From the NCBI RefSeq assembly GCF_938030145.1, contig NZ_CALHGM010000044.1, positions 17,718-81,717 on the forward strand: a stretch of 64,000 bases of DNA, given 5' to 3'. Shown here one piece after another: positions 59,419-64,000 of the stretch. Origin of the DNA: an uncultured Campylobacter sp. (GTDB lineage: Bacteria; Campylobacterota; Campylobacteria; Campylobacterales; Campylobacteraceae). Made by a program: the position numbers and the translations under genes. Numbering within the stretch: position 1 is the stretch's first letter; every line of letters starts with the position of its first letter. The notes beneath the pieces are model-generated. The model did not search any database and was not told where the DNA came from. It saw nothing but the letters and a program-made list of their open reading frames with translations.

Positions 59419-60994
59419 CTTTTAACGCTTCAAATCTATTTGGTGTTAGCGAGTTATCATTTAGTAAAGTATGATTTCCAAATAGTTCGCTTCCGTTTGT
59501 TATGCTATTTGTGATTAAGGTTTTGTTAATGAGAATTCCGTCATTTTTATCTATCCAAGAGGTATTTTCTGCGAATTTGTTGTTGTCTAGGTCGAAGTAT
59601 GTTTTACTGTTTTTTCTTGATATTGTTTTTATGCCGTCACCGTTTAAATCAATCACAATCGGTGAAGTTTTGGTTGAAGCCGGAGTCGTATCTGGAAAAG
59701 TATCGTTTGGACTCTCGGGGTCATCGTCGTCTTTTATAGTGCCTGTGCCTATTTTGCCGTCTTTTGCTATTAGTCCGTCTGATTTATCTGTGATTGTAGC
59801 TTTTATGGTTACTGTTTCATCGTCTTCTTTTGTTTGATCATCGCTCCAAGTGTATTCATAATTTGCACTGCTTTCAAAGATATATTCTACGCCGCCTCCT
59901 GCCTTAAAGTCATTGCTATTATAATGTAAAAACATATAAGTTTTTGCTTCATTGCCGTTTATGGCAGGTATGGTTACTTTTATGAATTCACCTTTTTTTA
60001 ACTCTCTACTAAGCGAGATTGTAAAATTCATCTTTCCTGCTTTTTCTATCGCATTTGCATTTGATACATTTACAGCTATCTCATCTGCTTTGTGTAGGGT
60101 TATGTCAAGATACTCTTGGTATGGATTAAAGTCTTCTATAATAAGGCTATCATTTACTATAAGCTTATTATCAATTAGTTCATATTTTATATTGTCTTTT
60201 GTTTTATATATGTTTGAGCCTTTTTCTATTTGAGTGCCGTCTGTTAGTTTGCGACCATAAAAATATACCTGACCTTTTCCATCCTCATCTCTTATAGTGT
60301 CTTTGCCGTCGGTAAAGTATGTATCATAGCCGGCTCCGCCAAGAAGCAAATCATCGCCATTTCTGCCTTGAAGCAAGTCATCTGCGCTACCGCCGAACAA
60401 TACATCGCCTTTCCTGTCGCCAAATATAGAACCACTTGGCTCACCATTAATGTTTAAAATTTTTCTAGCTTGTGTCGATAATGGTCTTGTATAAATAGAA
60501 CCATCATTATTCCTAACTTCTATAAAGCCATTTGAGGTAATATTTATATTATCGTTATCTTCTCCATATAATTTCTTAAATATACTTCCCAAATCCCAAT
60601 CAACAAGAGATAATGCCAAATTTACACCAGTAATTATCCAACCTTGCGGTGTCAATAATGCCGCACCAGCAATAATTGCATCTCCTAACGCCCCAACCAT
60701 TTGTTTCATTTTGCTTTCACCCATAGTGCTATCAATTAACACATTTCCTGCTGCGATTTCTACAAACAAAACAATAGCCCTAGCTTTGCTTTTTAAAATC
60801 TTTTCGGGTATATCAGTGAAATTTTCAGCAATACTATAACCACTGCTTGCACTATTCCACATTTTACGAATATTTTCTAAATTATCTTTACTATTTTCAG
60901 AAAGATTGAATTTAGTAAATTTTTCAATAATAATTTTTTCAGCTTTATCCAAAGCAACTCTTGCTTTCGCTTCTCTGCTACCTGTTGAATTCAT
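59387..60994 (-). CDS. RTX-like calcium-binding protein with Calx-beta-like segment
   Basis: 535 residues. Start ATG at 60994 behind AAGGAG, overlapping the upstream stop (ATGA). N-terminal helical part MNSTGSREAKARVALDKAEK, then a hydrophobic Gly/Ala segment (GALGDAIIAGAALLTPQGW, about 108-130). RTX nonapeptides follow near 190-225 (GGSADDLLQGRNGDDLLLGG). A Calx-beta-like stretch (about 310-415) leads to a late calcium-type VIDLNGDGIKTI with FDLDNNKFAENTSWIDKNDG. The end, ANLNLLIV, looks abrupt compared with longer RTX proteins. Likely exported by a type I system that is not in the window. Possibly a pore-forming or effector protein. Confidence 0.75.
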   Translation of the reverse strand: MNSTGSREAKARVALDKAEKIIIEKFTKFNLSENSKDNLENIRKMWNSASSGYSIAENFTDIPEKILKSKARAIVLFVEIAAGNVLIDSTMGESKMKQMVGALGDAIIAGAALLTPQGWIITGVNLALSLVDWDLGSIFKKLYGEDNDNINITSNGFIEVRNNDGSIYTRPLSTQARKILNINGEPSGSIFGDRKGDVLFGGSADDLLQGRNGDDLLLGGAGYDTYFTDGKDTIRDEDGKGQVYFYGRKLTDGTQIEKGSNIYKTKDNIKYELIDNKLIVNDSLIIEDFNPYQEYLDITLHKADEIAVNVSNANAIEKAGKMNFTISLSRELKKGEFIKVTIPAINGNEAKTYMFLHYNSNDFKAGGGVEYIFESSANYEYTWSDDQTKEDDETVTIKATITDKSDGLIAKDGKIGTGTIKDDDDPESPNDTFPDTTPASTKTSPIVIDLNGDGIKTISRKNSKTYFDLDNNKFAENTSWIDKNDGILINKTLITNSITNGSELFGNHTLLNDNSLTPNRFEALKEFANLNLLIV

Positions 60995-61695
60995 CGTTCG
61001 CTCCTTGTGTTATAAAAATTTTTATCAAAAATTCCAAAGCTAGTTTTAGCATTTGAAATATTTAATTTCACATTTTCTAAAAAGTATTTTTTAAATTCTT
61101 TAAATTCTTTGTCGTTGCAAATCATAATATTCATCACTTTTCCATTTTTGCTGTAAATGGTAAGACAATCATAAACGCTATCATTGATTTTGCCACCATT
61201 TATTGTATGAGTTATGATTTTTGGAATTGTATAGAATACAATGATAAGTGCAAAAATAAAAAACAAAATAATAGGCTCATTAAATGCAAAAATTGCGTAT
61301 ATGTATGTAGAAATAATAATCAAAAGTAAAATTTTGGCAACTAGTGAAATTTGTTCGCTTCCATCTCTAAAATCAACGCTAAATTTAACATTTTTAATAT
61401 TTTTTACTTGCATAAAATCAAAAGATTTATCATTTTTAATTTGGCTTATCATTTCATTTTTCAGAATAAAATAATTTTTGCCCAAAAATTTCATAATGTA
61501 AGGAATTGCTACCATAAGAGATAAAATCGTAAAACCATTGACTTTTTCTGGTTTTGCGATACACAAAATAATAAAAGCTAAAATCATTAAAAATATACCA
61601 ATCAAATTTACTTGTGGTTTGTAATCTTTTATAATAATCGGCTCTTTATCATAATCCCTTAAATTTTTGTTTTTATTAAAAACATCGTTTACCAA
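60991..61695 (-). CDS. RDYDKEP-motif membrane protein (array copy 2)
   Basis: 234 residues from a TTG start, with AAAAGG upstream. N-terminal VFNKNKNLRDYDKEPIIIKDY, then two hydrophobic pairs (about 28-70 and 130-165) and a tail with NIMICNDKEFKEFKKYFLENVKLNI. Its stop overlaps the RTX-like start by four bases, so the two are translationally coupled. The tight pairing with a putative secreted effector suggests immunity or accessory function; this is inference only. Confidence 0.7.
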   Translation of the reverse strand: MVNDVFNKNKNLRDYDKEPIIIKDYKPQVNLIGIFLMILAFIILCIAKPEKVNGFTILSLMVAIPYIMKFLGKNYFILKNEMISQIKNDKSFDFMQVKNIKNVKFSVDFRDGSEQISLVAKILLLIIISTYIYAIFAFNEPIILFFIFALIIVFYTIPKIITHTINGGKINDSVYDCLTIYSKNGKVMNIMICNDKEFKEFKKYFLENVKLNISNAKTSFGIFDKNFYNTRSER

Positions 61696-61738
61696 ATTTG
61701 ATCCTTTTTATAAAATTTCCTAGTAAATTCAATCTCGG

Positions 61739-61833
61739 TCAGTATCGTTTGATACTGAATTTTATGAATTTACAAATTTAAACTTGCTATTGCTTTTAAA
61801 TTCAAGTAACAAGTAAATTTAAATTTACAAATT
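61739..61833. repeat. Array double-hairpin element, copy 2
   Basis: The 20-base palindrome of copy 1 is repeated exactly (61739-61758). It is followed by AATTTACAAATTTAAACTTG (from 61757) pairing with CAAGTAAATTTAAATTTACA (to about 61830), with a longer loop than the other copies. It overlaps the 3' end of the 49-residue stub ORF. Confidence 0.75.
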
Positions 61834-61951
61834 TGATATTTTGATCTGTTTGATCTGAATTGCCCTCAGTTAAATCCAAAGAATATAGCAGTCTTTTTTC
61901 TGCTTTATTCAACTCGTTTGTTGCCTTATTAATTCTGCTTGAATTACTCAT
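61802..61951 (-). CDS. 49-residue stub ORF of the RTX array
   Basis: ATG at 61951 behind AGGAG, 26 bases after the RDYDKEP gene stop. The N-terminus MSNSSRINKATNELNKAEKR resembles the start of the long RTX-like protein (MNSTGSREAKARVALDKAEK), and the last residues FVNLNLLVT match its end (FANLNLLIV). The middle is missing, so it looks like an internally deleted array member. It may be a pseudogene. Confidence 0.6.
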   Translation of the reverse strand: MSNSSRINKATNELNKAEKRLLYSLDLTEGNSDQTDQNIKFVNLNLLVT

Positions 61952-61976
61952 TTTTTGTCTCCTTATTAGAAAATTT

Positions 61977-62810
61977 TTATTTTAAATTATTGTCAATATC
62001 TCTGTTAAATATAGTTAAGATATACTGCCTCAACTCGTCGTGGTCTTTTTGATTGAAATAAAACATATAGATAGTCGGAGTAATTTTCCACCTTTCAATC
62101 GAAGCCCACTCTATGTTTATTTGAAATTTTCTAGCATATTTCCAAAAATTTTTAAGAGTTTTGTTTGATTTTTTATAAATTCCCATGAAAACTAAAATTT
62201 CTAAAAATTCGGCTAAAAATAATATAAATATTGTAATAAGTACACTCAACAAGAATGGTCCAAAACTATACCTAGAAACAAAATTTATTATCGTAAATGC
62301 ACTCAAAAATGCCCAACCAAAACCTGTTGTTGTAATTATTCGCATAAAAGAACAAAAAACCATTTTGCCTTCTTTTTTTACATGCGAAATATCGTAACCA
62401 ATTGGATTGTCAGATGGATTATGAAGCACAATTCTATCTCCCATAACTTGGAAATGTATTGTTTCATCAATTTTATTGTTATGATTATAAAACACAACTT
62501 TTGAATTGTAAAAATGAATATAATGTGGCTTTATTGATAAAATATTTTTAAAATCTAATATTAAAATAAGAGTTGTTATAAAACCAAAAGAAAGGGCTGT
62601 TTGTATAGCTATTCCGATTTCTAAATTTCCATCTTCAAATTCATCAAATTTATTCAAAACGAATGCTGAAACAATCACCCAAAATGCAAAAATTAATAAA
62701 AAATGGATAAATAAAGCCCAACTAGTATAATTCCGTAAAATTAATGGTTCTTTATCATAATCTCGTTGGTTTTTGTTTTTATCAAAAATATCGTTTTTGA
62801 AATTTTCCAA
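61977..62810 (-). CDS. RDYDKEP-motif membrane protein (array copy 1)
   Basis: 277 residues from a TTG start at 62810 behind AAGGAAG; the open frame extends to 62852 but without a ribosome site. N-terminal DIFDKNKNQRDYDKEPLILRNY, about four TM spans (two near 35-90, two near 180-220) and a C-terminal FYFNQKDHDELRQYILTIFNRDI. Same architecture as the other two copies but divergent in sequence, as expected of immunity proteins matched to variable partners. No named family recognised. Confidence 0.7.
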   Translation of the reverse strand: MENFKNDIFDKNKNQRDYDKEPLILRNYTSWALFIHFLLIFAFWVIVSAFVLNKFDEFEDGNLEIGIAIQTALSFGFITTLILILDFKNILSIKPHYIHFYNSKVVFYNHNNKIDETIHFQVMGDRIVLHNPSDNPIGYDISHVKKEGKMVFCSFMRIITTTGFGWAFLSAFTIINFVSRYSFGPFLLSVLITIFILFLAEFLEILVFMGIYKKSNKTLKNFWKYARKFQINIEWASIERWKITPTIYMFYFNQKDHDELRQYILTIFNRDIDNNLK

Positions 62811-62907
62811 TTTTACTTCCTTTTCGCGAGTCTGCATTATACAACAAATCAATCTTAAATTTGATTTTGTTTTAATCTTAAATTAGCTATTTTTGTAAAT
62901 TCAAGTC

Positions 62908-62986
62908 GTATCGTTTAAATACGATACAAAATTATTAAATTTACAAATTTAAACTTACGCAACAAGTAAATTTAAATTTGTAAATT
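62908..62986. repeat. Array double-hairpin element, copy 3
   Basis: GTATCGTTTAAATACGATAC (62908-62927) replaces the palindrome of copies 1 and 2 with the same GTATCGT core. Then AAATTTACAAATTTAAACTT (from 62937) pairs with AAGTAAATTTAAATTTGTAA (from 62964). It covers the end of the 91-residue RTX C-terminal ORF. Confidence 0.75.
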
Positions 62987-63230
62987 CTTTTAACGCTTCA
63001 AAGCCGTTATTAGCTAAGCTTCCATCTCTTAGTAAAGTATGATTTTCAAATAGTTCGCTTCCGTTTGTTATACTATTTGTGATTAAGGTTTTATTGATTA
63101 AAATTCCGTCATTTTTATCTATCCAAGAGGTATTTTCTGCGAATTTGTTATTATCCAGGTCAAAGTATGTTTTACCGTTTTTTCTTGATATTGTTTTTAT
63201 GTCGTCACCGTTTAAGTCAATTTTTGGCAT
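62955..63230 (-). CDS. RTX C-terminal-like 91-residue ORF
   Basis: MPKIDLNGDDIKTISRKNGK, then TYFDLDNNKFAENTSWIDKN and the ending TNLNLLVA: almost a copy of the last 90 residues of the long RTX-like protein at 59387-60994. The DNA is also repeated (62964-63222 with 59396-59655). An AAGGAGG site inside the end of the upstream gene gives it a proper start, so it may be translated alone. It could be an orphan C-terminal module of a rearranged gene. Confidence 0.65.
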   Translation of the reverse strand: MPKIDLNGDDIKTISRKNGKTYFDLDNNKFAENTSWIDKNDGILINKTLITNSITNGSELFENHTLLRDGSLANNGFEALKEFTNLNLLVA

Positions 63231-64000
63231 TGCCGCCTCCTTGTAAATTTAGATTTTTATTGAAATTGTTGTTTTTTAAAGTTTGGTATTGCTCTAAAAT
63301 CGTATTATAATAGTAATCGCCATTATATGCAAAATCATTAAAAACGATATTTTGGAGTGTAGGTCTATTAGTAGGAATATATTTAAAATAATATTCTCTC
63401 CCATATGTTTTTTCAAAAAATCTTTTTTTGTTAGTTATCAGTAGATTATGGGTAACGCAAAATTCTGATATTTCTTTATTGACAATGGCATTTGCTAAAA
63501 GCCAAGAAAACATAATATTTGATACAATGACTATGTCGTTTTTTGTATCGTGATATTTTAAGACTTTTTTATTTATAAATACAAAATCTGAAAAAAGTAT
63601 ATGCTTATTTTCGCCAATATAAACGAAATTTTCCAAAAATTTACCATTTTCATCAATAATGTATTTTTCATTGAACGGATAAAAAGGTTCTATTTTTAAA
63701 ATTTCATCATTATCAATTATCTCTTGTGCGTTTTGCATAGGCGTGTCGGCATTACAAATTTTAGAACCTAAATTTAGTAAATATTCTAAATTTAATCTTT
63801 TATCAAGCTTGAAAAATTCGCATTTGTCATCAGGGTATTTATCTCCATTGCAAAGATAAAATCTTGTTTCAGCAAAGTCATTTATATCTCTATGGATATT
63901 TTTCATCTTTTTTATATCTTTTGCTGGATAATTGTCTAAATAGTGAATTTTTTGTAGAAAATCTTTTATATAAAAATTAATTTTTTCATGCTCGGTTGCT
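63217..64000 (-). CDS. Unknown protein, 5' end beyond the window
   Basis: The frame is open from the window edge (64000) through an internal ATG at 63906 to the stop at 63217, so the gene is partial: at least 31 residues (including HEKINFYIKDFLQKIHYLDN) come before that Met. The visible 260 residues are soluble, Asn/Lys/Phe-rich and AT-rich. I recognise no domain. It overlaps the start of the RTX C-terminal ORF by 14 bases, in the same paired layout as the other modules. Confidence 0.6.
   Translation of the reverse strand, partial: ATEHEKINFYIKDFLQKIHYLDNYPAKDIKKMKNIHRDINDFAETRFYLCNGDKYPDDKCEFFKLDKRLNLEYLLNLGSKICNADTPMQNAQEIIDNDEILKIEPFYPFNEKYIIDENGKFLENFVYIGENKHILFSDFVFINKKVLKYHDTKNDIVIVSNIMFSWLLANAIVNKEISEFCVTHNLLITNKKRFFEKTYGREYYFKYIPTNRPTLQNIVFNDFAYNGDYYYNTILEQYQTLKNNNFNKNLNLQGGGNAKN

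Overview
The window looks like chromosome from a Campylobacter, most likely one of the higher-GC oral species such as C. gracilis; the species name is an inference. The support is an N-glycosylation (pgl) locus next to prmA-ftsH-pssA as in C. jejuni, PEB1-like binding proteins, ThyX, a 112-residue AtpE with a leader, and spacers full of AAATTTTA-like runs. Bases 1 to about 56860 are ordinary chromosome of moderate GC. The last 7 kb is clearly AT-richer and looks acquired.

Bases 1-31200 are a mosaic of housekeeping and small accessory genes: an SNF-family transporter, nitroreductase, thyX, a DJ-1/PfpI protein, ung, three tandem periplasmic solute-binding proteins (6757-9631), radA, brnQ, a DUF1963-like protein with a duplicated tail, ftsY, a TlpA-like thioredoxin, 5-formyl-THF cyclo-ligase, rny and a SYLF protein. 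Then come a DedA-barnase-barstar operon (21294-22881), the glycolytic operon gapA-pgk-tpiA, fabI, a PolB-type DEDDy exonuclease, and a DNA ligase with a signal peptide.

Bases 31200-50824 are an N-glycosylation locus: gne, a Wzx/MATE-type flippase, an FrhB-like iron-sulfur protein, a polysaccharide pyruvyl transferase, two PglH-like, one PglI-like and one PglJ-like glycosyltransferase, pglB, pglA, pglC, pglD, pglE and pglF, then hisH-hisA coupled to its 3' end. Compared with C. jejuni, the ABC flippase PglK is missing, a Wzx-type transporter sits in its place, and a pyruvyl-transferase pair is added. The product may therefore be an unusual, perhaps pyruvylated, N-glycan. Several proteins here carry in-frame Asn-Ser-Ala-rich low-complexity inserts. 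After the locus come prmA, ftsH, pssA, leuA and atpE.

Bases 56774-64000 are an island. A tRNA-Leu(GAG) gene is followed by a frameshifted, truncated tyrosine recombinase. On the minus strand lies a repeated array in which a small membrane protein with a shared RDYDK(E/A)P motif is tightly coupled to an ORF related to an RTX-like calcium-binding protein. Three of these RTX-related ORFs end in nearly the same residues and are followed by a conserved double-hairpin element. The array holds one long RTX-like gene, a 91-residue C-terminal copy, a 49-residue internally deleted stub and an N-terminal copy frameshifted at a G7 tract. This looks like an RTX-type effector/immunity system that diversifies by recombination, and it is the best candidate here for an undescribed system.
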